Under the pieces are notes generated by a model. That model did not search any database, was not told the DNA's origin, and was given only the letters and a program-made list of their open reading frames with translations. The translations under genes and the position numbers were made by a program. 64,000 bases of DNA from Pohlia nutans (lineage: Eukaryota; Streptophyta; Bryopsida; Bryales; Mniaceae): the NCBI GenBank assembly GCA_022496805.1, contig CM040085.1, forward strand, positions 44,111,811 to 44,175,810, in the 5' to 3' direction. This document shows, piece after piece, positions 48,868 to 60,639 of this stretch (position 1 is its first letter; each line of letters begins with the position of its first letter).

Positions 48868-49396
48868 TTAACCCCTAAACACTCAAACGACCATTTTCTG
48901 GTCGTTGCCCGGAACAAAAGAATATTTTTTTGAAAAAATAAAAAATATTTTAAAATACTACATCAAGTCTACTTTCCAACCCAATTTGAATTATGGCAAT
49001 CCGAGTTAAACTCCACCCGGGAGAATTTTTCAAAGTAGATCACCTCAACATTGTCTTAGTGTTATAAAATTTGCTATTTGGGGAAAGTAATGATGATCCC
49101 TTCATTTCTTTTGCTTTTTTGAAGTTTACGATATATAGCCCAACTTTAACCAATCATACTAAATTTTGAACTCTAAAATTGAAAATTATAATTTATACAA
49201 ATTTTCAAAGGTTAATGCTTTTAAATTTATTAGAAAATTATCTAAAGTTATTTTTGGAAGTTTGACCGTACGAATAATTTGTAGAGATGATACTCTACAT
49301 TTTATCTATTGAACCAAACTTCATCAAACATATGGAAGGCACATATTATAACACATCTATGTTTTGTCCAATACCCCTCGGGCTTTTAGGGGTTAA
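48868..49396. mobile_element. TTAA-family element, 529 bp
   Basis: It runs from TTAACCCCTAAACACTC to GGCTTTTAGGGGTTAA. The subterminal hairpin AACGACCA-TTTTC-TGGTCGTT (8-bp stem) lies at 48886-48906, the longest in the window. The interior is a diverged relative of 23592 and 31460. Confidence 0.87.
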
Positions 49397-49833
49397 AATC
49401 CATAACGCTGCTCCCAATGAAGATTGAAATAGTGTATCATACACCGAACAGAATAAATAGTGTAGCCTGCCAAGACTCTTTTCACACAGACCTAAACCAA
49501 ACCCTTCGGTTTAGGGTTTTGTTTCGGGGAGAGAGATAGCTTGAGGGGTTGTTGCAACGAGATTTAAACTTCACTAGCAGTGTTGGCGCGCGATGGAGTT
49601 CCTCTAGATTTCTGTTTTTCGCCGTCGGCGTCACTGATTCTCTTCTCTCTCCCTTCACCTCCGCTTCAGCTTTTTCTCATTGCCCGATTATTGAAACGAA
49701 ATGATCATGTCTTGGCGCATTGCTCATCTTTTTGGTTAGATTCTACGCATTGTCTTTTTGGTTTTCTCGAGCTAGCAACACAGACATGATCCTCTCTTGA
49801 CGACGTCCACAGTGAAAAGGCTCAAGGTTCGCA
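49397..49833. promoter_or_regulatory. Promoter and leader of the lysine-rich protein gene
   Basis: Contains GAATAAATAGTG (TATA-like) near 49450, AAACCCTTCGGTTTAGGGTTTTG (a telo-box-type AAACCCT/AGGGTTT motif common in plant ribosomal and growth genes) near 49498-49520 and a CT-rich leader at 49620-49680. Confidence 0.45.
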
Positions 49834-51814
49834 ATGGCGGAAGAGAAGCCGAAGGTGAAGTCGCTCAAGCTGAAGTCTAAGGAATCCGGGGGTTCGGAGC
49901 TCTTGAAGTCGGCAGTGAAAAGACCGGGTTCGGAGAAGGGTACTCCTGACAGGAATTTGAAGGAGAAGGTGCTTTCGAAGGGCAAGGAGGCGCTGACTAC
50001 GCCTGGTTCTAAGGATCCCGTCAGGAGCAGCAGTAGCTTCGGGAAGAGCCTCGTGAAGGTCGCCAAGGAATTTGCCAAGAGCAGTGACAAGGACGGCAAG
50101 GTCTCCGTGAAGCAGGAGCAGCGGCCTTCTGATGCGAAGTCGCCAATCAAGAAGGACGGGAGGGCGTTGGTGAAGGAGGAGGTGAGGACGCCAGTCAAGA
50201 AGGCGTCGGTGAAGGAGGAGGTGAAGTCGCCAATCAAGAAGGAGGTGAGGGCGTCGGTGAAGGAGGAGGTGAAGTTGCCAATCAAGAAGGAGGTGAGGGC
50301 GTCGGTGAAGGACGAAGTGAAGCCCTCGAGCAAGGAGGGAAAGGGGAAAGGTAATGCTAATGGCAAGGAACAGGGAAGTAGTGCAGCCAAGGATGCAGGG
50401 AAGGTGAATGGGAAGGAACAGGGCAAGATCCAGGAGGTAGGGAAGACGAATGGCAAGAGTCCTGCAGGGGTTAAGGGGAAAGATGAAGACAGGGAGAAGG
50501 AGAAAGGAAAGAGTTCCGTTGCCAAGAGTCCTCTTGCCAAAACGCCGGTGAAGAAGCTGGAGAGTGCACTGAAAATGTCGCCTCAATCAACCGCTAAGGT
50601 TAGCCACTGTCATGCGCAGAATTTTTGTATCGAAGCACGCCTCTTGATCAATCGTCAGTTTCAGTGCACGAGATTTTATACCTTTAATCTGTCCCGATTT
50701 TTTCACTATGACATAATTTGAATGTGTGCTACAGTCAACGATAGCGTAGCAACTGTGCTGGATATTCTAGAATGGCAGTTTGCAAAAGGTCATAATAGAG
50801 AGGTTTGAATGTAGGGTTAATTGTCGAATAAATGTTAGTCACTGTCATGCGCAGAATTTTCTTATGTCGTTGTATTGAAGCACTCTTCCTGCTCAATCGT
50901 CAGTTTCAGTGCATGAGATTGTACACGTTTAATCTTACCACCTGGTGTCCCAACTGTTTCGCTATGACATAATTTGAATGTGTGCTTAGTCAATGATAGA
51001 GTAGCAAGTGTGCAGGCTAGTCCTGAATGATATTTTGCAATAGAGAGGTTTGAGTGTATTTGGCTGTAGGATTAATGGTCGAATAAATGTTGCAGGCTGG
51101 GGCATCGCCGAGTGTGGGAGTATCAGTTAAGAAGAAGGTGATGAAATCTACAACCACGACTGTGGCGACCACCAAGAGTGTGACGGAGGCGAAGAAGGAG
51201 AAGAAAGTGTACGAGCTGCCAGGACAGAAGCATGATCCTCCGGAAGAGGTACATTGTTTACACCCCTTTACTCACCAGTCAGTTTTTTTCCAGTGGTCGT
51301 CCTTAGATTTCAAACGCAAGTACTGTTGTTACGCGGCTAGTTTGTACTAGCCGCCCTGGAGGAGGAATCTCAACATACTACAGGGTTTCTTCCTCCAAGA
51401 CCTCAATAAATCACAAACCCTACAAAGAAACAGAGTAGAAAGCAAAGTGAGTAGGTCTTGTGATAAGTCTGGAAATACCCTGCAGAATACCGGGTCTGCA
51501 TGGCGAGTCCTCTCTACTACTCCTGTCGGGTGAAAGCATGGTAAAGTGAACCAACATCGATCCTTATGAAAAGCAACAATACAATTATGTATTGGTTGCA
51601 AGGTTTAAAAATACATTTAATTTTTAATTTTTTTTGTAAATTTCTTTTTGCTAATAAAATAAAAGACATGATGTTTAACAAAGTCTCACAAAGAAAATTG
51701 GAAAAATCATTTTCAATAATTATTTATGTATGTTTTAGTGACATTGAAGTAGTCAAAATTGAAAAGTAGTTTTGAACCAAATTGAAAAGTTGATATAAAA
51801 CAAGCTGAAAATGC

Positions 51815-51857
<43 letters not shown>

Positions 51858-52832
51858 TGCTTTGGGGCCCTCAAATGCACAATGGACTTAAAGAATATAA
51901 AATTTATATTCATGTACGAATATGATTTAGTTCATTAAATTTGCTCTCGAAATTGGATTTAGGCATCTATTTTCGAGCTTTACTTTTAGTAATTTTTTTA
52001 ATGGTTCTTATTTTGAAACTTTGGGTACTTATAAGAACAACAAAGGGTGCCATGAAATTAGAACAAAGAGAAATGACAATTTGATACTCTTTTACAGCCT
52101 TTGACCAACAACATGTAATTTCAGCAGTGCGGATCAACTTTTTGGCACACAATACCATGCTTTCACCGTGTCCTCTTTTTGGGCTTTTCACAACCTTATA
52201 CTGCAGTGCTTCATGATGGTCGACTTTGTTAATGTAATTTTCATGCTGGTGCTAGTGGTTCTTTGCAGAGAGACCCTTTGCGAGTCTTTTACTCTACTCT
52301 CCGGGAACAGTTGCCTGAAAGCGAAATGGCTGAAATCTGGTGAGTTTCATATCATGCTTTTGAATTTTGTAGCAAAGCTTAAAGGGGTTAATAGGGGACA
52401 AAAACCCTGTTGTGACTCTTCGTACTTTCCCAGGTTTGAATTGAATGCTCGGGTGTTTGCTTCTGATTTTGGAGTATTATATTTGTGTGTTTCTCTTATA
52501 AATCTCAGCATTCGTTGGAGTGTAGGTTGATGGAATATGGATTACTCCCTCCCGATGAGGCACAAAAGGCGATTGAGCGCAAGCAGAAAAAGACGCAAGG
52601 TTCCAAGCAGGGCCCATCAAGCAAGGTTTCCACCCCTTCGCGGCTCTCTAATGGATCCCCAGGAGTGAAGAAATCGACTCCAGTTTCCAACGGCAAGGGA
52701 GTGAAGAAATCAACTCCCGTTTCCAACGCCAAAAACAAGAAAAAGAGAGCCAGCAGTGACTCAGAGAGTGACAGTGATGACGACTTCCTCCAAAACGTTG
52801 TGACTAAGAACAAGAAAAAGTTGAAGACGTAG
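49834..52832 (+). CDS. Lysine-rich plant protein of unknown function
   Basis: Four exons: 49834-50598, 51096-51248, 52269-52339 and 52526-52832. The phases close to give 431 residues. Residues 1-255 are very rich in Lys, Ser and Glu and contain 3-4 imperfect repeats of a VKEEVKSPIKKEVRAS type (about residues 104-163), so they are probably disordered and nuclear. The compact part is residues ~292-345: KVYELPGQKHDPPEE, then RDPLRVFYSTLREQLPESEM and LMEYGLLPPDEAQKA, which I recall as a conserved block of a plant-specific family without an assigned role. The tail has KKSTPVSN repeats, an acidic SDSESDSDDD patch and a basic end (KNKKKLKT), again suggesting a nuclear or nucleolar location. Intron 1 is internally duplicated. 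Confidence 0.85.
50599..51095. repeat. Intron 1 made of two tandem diverged copies
   Basis: Segments CACTGTCATGCGCAGAATTT, CAATCGTCAGTTTCAGTGCA and AATTTGAATGTGTGCT occur in the same order in 50599-50830 and 50837-51095, and both copies end with GTCGAATAAATGTT. The intron therefore arose by tandem duplication of about 240 bp including the region next to the acceptor. Confidence 0.85.
51817..51854. repeat. (TA)n microsatellite
   Basis: About 18 uninterrupted TA units lie in intron 2 of the lysine-rich protein gene. Confidence 0.95.
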
Positions 52833-54586
52833 GTAGAGTGAAAGTTGGCCCTGCACTTGAGATTTTTCATTTTTTCCATTTCTTCTTTGGAGAGCAGAAT
52901 TGATATCCTGTTAATGCGATTCTGAGGTTGGGTAGGAGACCTGCACGTGTAATTCCAGGAAAAGCCATCTCAGAAGTGCCCATCAAACGCAATCGAGCTC
53001 ATTGATCCACTGATTGTTTTCCAGGATGACGCTGAAGCATTGTAAAATGTATATTGAAAGGAATCACCTGCAGTATTGTTGATGTGATCTTTGTATCTAC
53101 AATCTAGCAGGCGAATCTGAGTTAAGACACACTTTTAGGGATAACATAATCTATCTTGTCCAATTTGATAACGATTTATATGTTGGGAAAGTGGGAAATC
53201 CGGAAATTGTAGGAGCAGCATGGCACCTTTTAGAGCAAAGTCACGTCAAATGAAAGCAAATCCATCAAAATTAAAGCTCTTCCATATTCACATGTAAAGA
53301 GAATGGCTTATTATCGATACAAGGGACTCTTGATCCCTAAATGCGCAGGGTTCTGGGACATAGTTTAGATGTATTAGAGTTAACCAAAAAGAGTGTCTCC
53401 AACTGGAAAGAAACCGAACTCACCTTAGACTCGTTTTGAGTTCAAAAAGGTTGCAAACCCCTGCACTGCCATGGGGCGTGGAATTCGTGGCCTTCCCCAA
53501 TGCTAAAGGAAAGTACCCACAAGCTCCCTCAAGTCAAGAAACCGGACCATGGGGACTATTCATAAATAATGCTTGTTAGAAATTGTAATTATAGGAAGAG
53601 AACTCCACTTGAACTTTGTGATATTTGGAAAGTGACTATATTTTGAAAGCTTTATCATCTTTCTAAATATTTTGTGAGACTTCTTAAGTAGCAAGTCTTT
53701 TTGACTTGTAACTCTCTACTTGTCATTACCTAAAATGGTTGGCATTCTTAACCCTTCAGTGCCTTGCTAACCACACTGTGGTCACTGGAGTGTCGAAAAT
53801 GAAAATAACAAAACATTTGTGAAGAATTGAAATTTGAATTGTGAAATTTAGAGTTGAAGATTTATAATACACATCTTCTAGAAAAAGAAGATTTCAATTT
53901 GGAGTTGTGCAACAATAAAAATACCTATGAACAAGACGTGAAAATATTGCAAATATTTGAAAATACAGTATATACTTACAAATACAACACTTGTACCATG
54001 CAGTATATTTTGTGTTTGGAAGTTTGTTATCTTGTTTTATTTTTTTGGATTGTGTTCTCTTGTTCACGTTCCATTAGTGTATGTATTCCAATCTTCATCC
54101 ATGTTTGGAAAAATGTCTCCACTCACTCCAGTTGAAGATACTCCATTAAAACACTCAATTTCAAAGTTCTCCAAAATTCAACATGGACAAGAGCTAGTCT
54201 GCACTATATATTGAAAAAAAATTAGTCGACTAACATTCCATGAGTTGGTCGGAACATCAGCCCATTGCCTGGCACTCACAGATAACAGTAGTACACTCTT
54301 GACTCAGTCAGATGAATTAGCATCGCAACCTTACAACAGTCATAATGCTGAAATGCACCAACGGAAATCTCTTTCTTTCAAAAGAACCAAAAGAGGCTCA
54401 GGTACAAGGCTGTGGTAAAAACTCCTGACGAGTTTGTAACCGATCGGTACACAATTTCTAAAGGACTAACGCCGCAGGAGACTCATATACATACAATACA
54501 GTCATCCCTAGCTACACAGGTTGCTACAGTTAAAATTTACAAGGCATACAGTCTATCGTACTTGTTAATCAGGGTGCGTTGAGGGT
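52833..54586. other. 3' flanks of the lysine-rich gene and HSP70, with intergenic DNA between
   Basis: A TTAA-family left end (TTAACCCTTCAGTGCC) with the hairpin ACCAC-ACT-GTGGT starts at 53758 but has no recognisable right end. 54240-54586 is probably the HSP70 3'UTR. No other gene was recognised. Confidence 0.5.
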
Positions 54587-56554
54587 TTAGTCCACCTCTT
54601 CAATTTTCGGTCCCTGTCCATCGGGGCCACCGCTTGCCCCGCCATACCCGCCAGCTGCCGGCGTCGGGCCTGCACCCTCTCCTGCACCTCCTTGATACAT
54701 GCGCGAGATGATCGGATTGCAAATGCCCTCCAATTCCTTCTGCTTGTCCTCGAACTCGTCGACCTCTGCGAGCTGGTTATTGTCTAGCCAAGTGATGGTG
54801 TCATTCACGGCCTTCTCCAACTTCTGCTTGTCATCGCTGCTCAACTGGCCAGCAATCTTGTCGTCCCTGATGGTGTTCCTCAGGTTGTATGCGTAGTTCT
54901 CGAGTCCGTTCTTGGCTTCCACCTTTCGCTTAACCTCTTCATCCTCGCTCTTGTATTTCTCTGCGTCTTGGACCAGCTTCTCGATGTCCTCCTTGCTCAG
55001 CCTACCCTTGTCGTTCGTGATGGTAATCTTGTTCTTCACGCCAGCAGTTTTGTCCTCAGCGGAGACGTTCAGGATTCCGTTCGCATCCATATCGAAACAA
55101 ACGTTTATCTGCGGTACGCCCCTAGGAGCTGGTGGAATGCCAGAGAGCTCGAATTTTCCCAATAAATTGTTGTCCCTGGTCCTCGCTCTCTCTCCTTCGT
55201 AAACTTGGATGAGGACACCTGGCTGACTGTCAGCGTACGTCGAAAACACTTGCTCCTTCTTCGTAGGAATTGTAGTGTTCCTTGGAATGAGCATCGTCAT
55301 CACACCACCAGCGGTTTCGAGACCAAGGCTGAGAGGAGTAACATCCAGTAGTAACAAGTCTTGAACCTTTTGATTTCCCTCGCCATTAAGAATAGCAGCT
55401 TGCACTGCTGCTCCGTAAGCTACTGCCTCATCAGGATTGATGCTCTTACACAACTCCTTCCCATTGAAGAAATCCTGAAGAAGACTCTGTACCTTCGGAA
55501 TCCGAGTGGAGCCACCGACGAGCACAACCTCGTTCACTTGACCTTTGTCCATTTTCGCGTCGCGCAAGCACTTCTCAACAGGCTCCATGCACTTCCGGAA
55601 CAAGTCCATGTTCAACTCCTCGAACCTCGCTCTCGTAATAGTGGAGTAGAAATCCACACCTTCATACAATGAATCTATCTCCACGGTCGTCTGTGCAGTG
55701 GATGACAATGTCCTCTTCGCTCTTTCGGCCGCTGTACGTAAACGACGAAGCGCCCTCGCGTTACCGGTGATATCCTTCCGGTACTTCCTCTTAAATTCTT
55801 GAACGAAATGGTTCACGACGCGATTATCGAAATCCTCACCGCCAAGATGCGTGTCGCCGGCTGTGGACTTCACTTCAAAGATCCCATCCTCGATAGTCAA
55901 GATCGACACATCGAACGTTCCGCCACCAAGATCAAAAATCAACACGTTCTTCTCGCCCTTGGATTGTCCTTTCTTGTCCAAGCCGTACGCAATTGCTGCA
56001 GCCGTAGGCTCGTTAATGATACGCTGCACATTAAGACCAGAAATCGCGCCGGCATCCTTCGTCGCTTGCCTCTGCGAGTCGTTAAAATAGGCGGGAACGG
56101 TAATCACAGCGTTTTTCACGGTCTTTCCAAGAAACGCTTCCGCAGTCTCCTTCATCTTAATCAACACCATCGACGAAATCTCTTCCGCGGCGAACTGCTT
56201 CGCCTCGCCCTTGAACGTCACGTGAATCACCGGCTTGTTCCCCGGCCCAGCCGTGACTTTAAATGGCCACAGCTTCATATCATTCTGCACATTCGGATCG
56301 TCAAAGCGTCTCCCGATCAACCGCTTCGCATCGAAAACGGTGTTGACCGGGTTCATGGCCACTTGATTCTTCGCCGCATCACCGATCAACCTCTCCGTGT
56401 CCGTGAACGCCACATACGAAGGCGTGGTGCGGTTCCCCTGGTCATTGGCAATAATCTCCACACGATCATGCTGCCACACTCCCACGCAGCTGTACGTCGT
56501 TCCCAAATCAATTCCGATCGAAGGCCCTTCTGAGCCTTTTCCCGCCATGATCAA
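54587..56554 (-). CDS. HSP70: Cytosolic/nuclear heat shock protein 70
   Basis: A single uninterrupted frame of 653-655 residues. The usual plant start [20 protein letters not shown] corresponds to the ATG at 56548; an in-frame ATG two codons upstream (56554) is the alternative. ATPase-domain signatures present: [32 protein letters not shown] and [18 protein letters not shown]. The substrate-binding domain starts after the linker [18 protein letters not shown], and a Gly-rich tail ends in EEVD, which binds TPR co-chaperones and marks a cytosolic form. Its role is ATP-driven folding and refolding with J-proteins. No intron interrupts it, whereas constitutive plant HSC70 genes usually have one near codon 70; together with the heat-shock elements upstream this points to a heat-inducible member. 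Confidence 0.98.
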   Translation of the reverse strand: MIMAGKGSEGPSIGIDLGTTYSCVGVWQHDRVEIIANDQGNRTTPSYVAFTDTERLIGDAAKNQVAMNPVNTVFDAKRLIGRRFDDPNVQNDMKLWPFKVTAGPGNKPVIHVTFKGEAKQFAAEEISSMVLIKMKETAEAFLGKTVKNAVITVPAYFNDSQRQATKDAGAISGLNVQRIINEPTAAAIAYGLDKKGQSKGEKNVLIFDLGGGTFDVSILTIEDGIFEVKSTAGDTHLGGEDFDNRVVNHFVQEFKRKYRKDITGNARALRRLRTAAERAKRTLSSTAQTTVEIDSLYEGVDFYSTITRARFEELNMDLFRKCMEPVEKCLRDAKMDKGQVNEVVLVGGSTRIPKVQSLLQDFFNGKELCKSINPDEAVAYGAAVQAAILNGEGNQKVQDLLLLDVTPLSLGLETAGGVMTMLIPRNTTIPTKKEQVFSTYADSQPGVLIQVYEGERARTRDNNLLGKFELSGIPPAPRGVPQINVCFDMDANGILNVSAEDKTAGVKNKITITNDKGRLSKEDIEKLVQDAEKYKSEDEEVKRKVEAKNGLENYAYNLRNTIRDDKIAGQLSSDDKQKLEKAVNDTITWLDNNQLAEVDEFEDKQKELEGICNPIISRMYQGGAGEGAGPTPAAGGYGGASGGPDGQGPKIEEVD

Positions 56555-56583
56555 CTTCCTCTAACACAAACAACAATCTCTTG

Positions 56584-56745
56584 CAACTTCAAAACCTTCT
56601 AGCTCACTTAGATTGCAACTGAAAATACTCGGGAAATTTTCTCTAGCGCACAAAGAGTTTCTGACAATTCAAGACCTTCTAGCTCACTCAGATTGCAACT
56701 GAAAATCCTTGGAAAAAATTCCGTAGCGCACAAACAGTTTCTGAC
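56584..56745 (-). repeat. Tandem duplication (~80 bp) in the HSP70 5' leader
   Basis: ACCTTCTAGCTCACT, AGATTGCAACTGAAAAT and AGCGCACAAAGAGTTTCTGA recur at a spacing of about 80 bp, giving two diverged copies between the ATG and the TATA box. Confidence 0.85.
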
Positions 56746-56811
56746 AACACTTAATTCACGAGCTCAAACGAAAACGAAAAGCTAAATTGAGTTATGTCGA
56801 GAACACGATCG

Positions 56812-56960
56812 CTGCTATATACCAAGTCCAGCAAGCCAGAGAAGAAGCCAACTGTAGTCTCTAGAGCTTTCGCGAAACAGAGCCCAGAAGCGCCTCGACA
56901 CTTCTGGAACCATCTACGCGGATCGAAGATACAGGCCCAGAGTCTTCGAATATTCCTAGA
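56812..56960 (-). promoter_or_regulatory. HSP70 promoter: TATA box and three heat-shock element cores
   Basis: On the minus strand a TATATAG box lies at about 56814-56820, some 270 bp before the start codon. Upstream of it are three GAA/TTC palindromes, TTCGCGAA (56869-56876), TTCTGGAA (56902-56909) and GAATATTC (56948-56955), which match the HSF binding unit. The spacing and order fit a heat-inducible promoter. Confidence 0.75.
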
Positions 56961-57077
56961 TGTAGATGTTTAGGCTCCAGCATGCAAATTCCATGCTGAC
57001 TGGTCAATGAATGATAAATCGGCACTACTTCATTCGTTCGTGTGCACGAAGAATACCCTACGTTTCGACACCATCCC

Positions 57078-57240
57078 CCGTGTCAGATTGTGATTGGTGT
57101 ACGGTGACGTGGACCGTTTCAAGATCTGACGTGAAGAAGTTCCTTTGAAATAAATTCATCACTTTCGGATCCCAAGTTCCACGTGTCATATTGTAGTTTG
57201 TTGAGGGTGACGTGGACCCGTCGAGATCTGACGTGGAAAT
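57078..57240. promoter_or_regulatory. Duplicated TGACGTG promoter module between divergent genes
   Basis: Two copies (57078-57140 and 57180-57240) of a module carry GTGTCANATTGT, GGTGACGTGGAC and AGATCTGACGTG. Together they contain four TGACGTG(G/A) bZIP-type sites at 57105, 57127, 57208 and 57229. Similar cores are bound by plant bZIP factors, including those of the unfolded-protein response. They lie between HSP70 (-) and the At4g14100-like gene (+) and could serve either. Confidence 0.6.
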
Positions 57241-57399
57241 TCCACTTTGACACCAACCAGTAGACTGTTCTCGTTGGCCTCGAGGATGAACGGATGATAA
57301 ATCGGAGTTATCTCATTCGTTCTTGTGCATGGTTGCATGTCATCTATCCAGACTATTCCAGACAAGTGTTTCAGGCGGTTTTGCGTTGTGCCTTCGGCT

Positions 57400-59062
57400 A
57401 TGGCGGAGCGCGGCATGGCGTGGGGCCGACATTCCGTGCAGGTTCGGACATTTCGAGGTCTGGATTGTTCTTGAAAGTTCTAGAATTGAACGGCGTTTTC
57501 TGGAAGTTCCTGGAGTTTTGGGGAATCATTCGTTGGAGGGAGTGGTCGGTGTGCTCGAGAAACGGGTCAGGGAGGTTGATGTTAGAGAGAAACTTGTTAT
57601 GGATCTCCCTGATTACTTTTGGTAACTTATGTTTGAAGAATAGGCTTTGGAGTTTTCATAAGAGTAAGTTATGCTCTCGGTTTCGACTCTGCTGAATTCT
57701 GAAAGGGCTGATGATGTATAATGCTTTCATGTACTCATTTCAAATCGCTTTTATAATTTGTAATGAATAATTGAGTAACGAGATTGCTGAGTGCGATTTT
57801 AGCGTATAACGAGTTTTGGATAATATGCCTCAAATATATGACTAATTTAGTATGCTTCAAATGGCTTCTTGTAACTGAATTGTATTGCTATCAGGAAGCA
57901 ACTGGCTTTGGTGATGATTGTTGTACAGTAGTGATTGGTAAAATTCTTGTGAGTTCAGATACCTAGATTTTTATGATTTTTATGAGTTTAATCCTGCCGT
58001 TCTCTTCCCGTGTTCATTATAGCCCGTGTATCTGTTATTGATGAGTGAAGGTAATTGCAAACCATTATTTACATGGATATGTTAAGCTTGGACAGGCTGC
58101 TCTCTTTTTAAGGGTTTCTGAAATGAACTTGTTCAGGTCAAACACTGAGTACTCATTCTTGCACTTCTATTTTAACTAGTAGACCTAACTAATCTTTAGG
58201 CTCGTGCTGAACCGAATGTTTGTTAAGAGTAGGTGTGAAATAATGTGCGGATGTCCACGCCCTCTGATTCCGATTGCACCTTTTTTCCCAGGGCCTGGCA
58301 CTGTGCTTGTCAATTTGGCTCACTGTCGCAGAGCCGGCATCAGCCAATGGAGATCCAGTTCCTAAGCCATGGCCACTTCAGTTCCATGCGCAGACGTATC
58401 AAAATATGACTGGGTCGCTCTCTGTGGTTGACCTGTGGTACGACTTTCCAAATGGACGGAACCTCAACCTCATCCAGCTACAACTTGGATCCAGAATTCA
58501 TGATGTGGAGCATACCAATGGCACCTCTTACTTTTTTGACCTCGAAGCCGGTACTTGCAGGGTGATGAAATTTCCAGTTGGATTACTTCGGCCGGACTTT
58601 TTGAGTGATGCAACCTATGTTGGTGTCCGGGAAATCGACGGTTTTAAGTGCAATTTATGGAAAAAATTGGACTTCATGCTGTACTGGGAAGATGTTGAAA
58701 CTCAGAGGCCAGTTTCTTGGTTTTTTACTCCTACTGGTGAGCTCTCGTCCCTATGTTTACAGGTCTGTGTTGTTGATTTATTTCTTTTCCACATTTGTTT
58801 GCTGTTCATGATGGTTCGGACATAGGGATGAACACCTTACATGAATGTGTTTGCAGGGCAATGGTTTCATGTCATGACATTCGAGGAGGGAAACGTACTT
58901 GAAGATCAGAAATGGCAAGCACCATCGTCATGCTTTGAGCAGACTATCAGTCAGGCTAAATTGATTGAGAGTAAGGATGATAAAATTAGCACAGGCTTAT
59001 TCTCTAAAGCATCTTTAGGAGCCCATGAAGGTCTTTTCCGCAATGCATATGTCACGCTGTAA
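57400..59062 (+). CDS. Secreted protein, At4g14100-like
   Basis: Three exons: 57400-57441, 58292-58736 and 58857-59062. The phases close to give 230 residues. Exon 1 encodes MAERGMAWGRHSVQ and exon 2 opens with GLALCLSIWLTVAEPASA, so an N-terminal signal peptide is formed across the junction and a secretory route is likely. The body shows the family blocks PWPLQFHAQTYQNMTG, SVVDLWYDFPNGRNLNLIQ, FPVGLLRPDFLSDATYVG, FKCNLWKKLDFMLYWEDV and WFHVMTFEEGNVLEDQKWQA with several Cys and N-glycosylation sites. This plant family has an old label of glycosyl transferase, but its activity is not established. The exon 1 choice rests on phase, a GCAG|GTTCGG donor and the signal peptide it completes. Confidence 0.87.
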
Positions 59063-60639
59063 TTTGTAATATGTATACTGGGACTGGTATATTCTCAAGT
59101 CTGAAGAACTTGAACAGACATCGTTTATGCTTCTAACGCAACCCTGAAACTTGCTAGACTGGACAGTGCTGACGATGGCTAGAACTTCAGTCAAGGACCA
59201 GCCCTTTTAATTTTGGCGACCTGATATCAAACTGCTTCACAGTCCTGCTATTGACAGTAATCATGGTTTGTACGTTTGTACCACAATGCGGTATGCGAAG
59301 GGTGCCCCAGGGTTCCAGGGATTCGATGTCAGTGTACGCACCTGAGTACAGGACGATCATGCAGGGTTGGTTGTTTGATGAACGATATAAGAGGATATTA
59401 GATGTATACTCCTCTGTGCCATATTAAACTTCCTGTACCCTGAAAATACATGACTTAACTAGTTGAACCAAGAAACATGTTTATAGTTCTTTACGCAAGA
59501 TTAACTCTATTTTGTAGCCTTAAAATGGTGCACCACTTAGAAGAGTTGTTTGCCTTACATGCAAACTCACCAACAACAAAAAAAAATCAAAAATTACATA
59601 GAATGAGTTCAAACACACAAATCTTGAAAAATATAAAGTTTCAAGTGGTAATCCATCAAGTTTACTAAGTTCTTCATCGTTGAACGTCCAAGCCACCATA
59701 AAAGATAATAATAATTGGGTACATTAGTAACAAACCAACATTAACCTACATAACATTCAGTTGTTTGTAGACCTAGCTCTACTAGTGTTGACTAAAACAG
59801 TCATGCATTGTCCACCCTAATTAAAGCCTAGAATGCCTAAAATAAATTTTAGACTGCCTACACTAAAACACGAGTCATGTCAAAGGATGCAGAGTGGCAA
59901 AACCCGTGTTTTACTGTAGGCCCATAGTAGATGGTGAAGCATATTTCACACCCAATAAGACCAAATTAGTAGCTAAGTGGAGAGGTAAAGTTCCAAGATG
60001 AAGCATGAAGGAAAGGCAAAGTGCATGAAGGTTACTAAATGTTATGTAGGGTAGAAAAGAGAAGAGTTACTACTCCATGGAACTGAAGAGTATAAGTTAT
60101 AAATACTAATAATTTATTAGTTTGCACTGCTATCCAAAATGTGACTACACTATTTCAATGCTTATACCATATTCAATAATTGAATCATGGGGCAAGCTTT
60201 GAATTGTTATACTATAAGACTTGTTACGTGCTCAAAATGAAAATGAAGAAAGAAATATACTTGAAGTTTTTTTATTAGTTACATTTTTCATTCATTCTAG
60301 TATATGATACACTAACTCATAGCCTTATATATCACTATCACAAACACACAAACATGACATTGTGAATTACTGTACCTATAGATGAACACCATTTACATAC
60401 TTTAGATTTTTTTTGGTCACTTATAAGTTACTATTCATTGAAAACTTCACGATGGTGGTTCCAATGTACAAATTTAACAGAAAGAATCCATTTACTCTAT
60501 TATACACTAATTTGACCTTACATTAAGTCAAAGATGATACTAAATAGAATTAAGAGGTTTCCTTATTTTTTTCTACAAGGTCTAAACAGAGGACTTCTCA
60601 ATACCAAAACCTTTACACCCTAATCTATCACAGACATAT
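59063..60639. other. 3' flank and AT-rich intergenic DNA
   Basis: The first ~350 bp probably include the 3'UTR of the At4g14100-like gene. No gene or complete transposon was recognised in the rest. Confidence 0.5.

Noticed and set aside
49743..50586. Two long minus-strand frames opposite the lysine-rich exon (Leu/Phe/Ser-rich)
   Set aside because: They are antisense shadows of AAG/GAG repeats; the plus strand has closed splice phases.
53758..54230. Full TTAA-family element before HSP70
   Set aside because: Only the left end and its hairpin are seen; no right terminus could be found.
55799..56533. Long open frame antisense to HSP70
   Set aside because: It is the mirror of the highly biased HSP70 codons and has no domain of its own.
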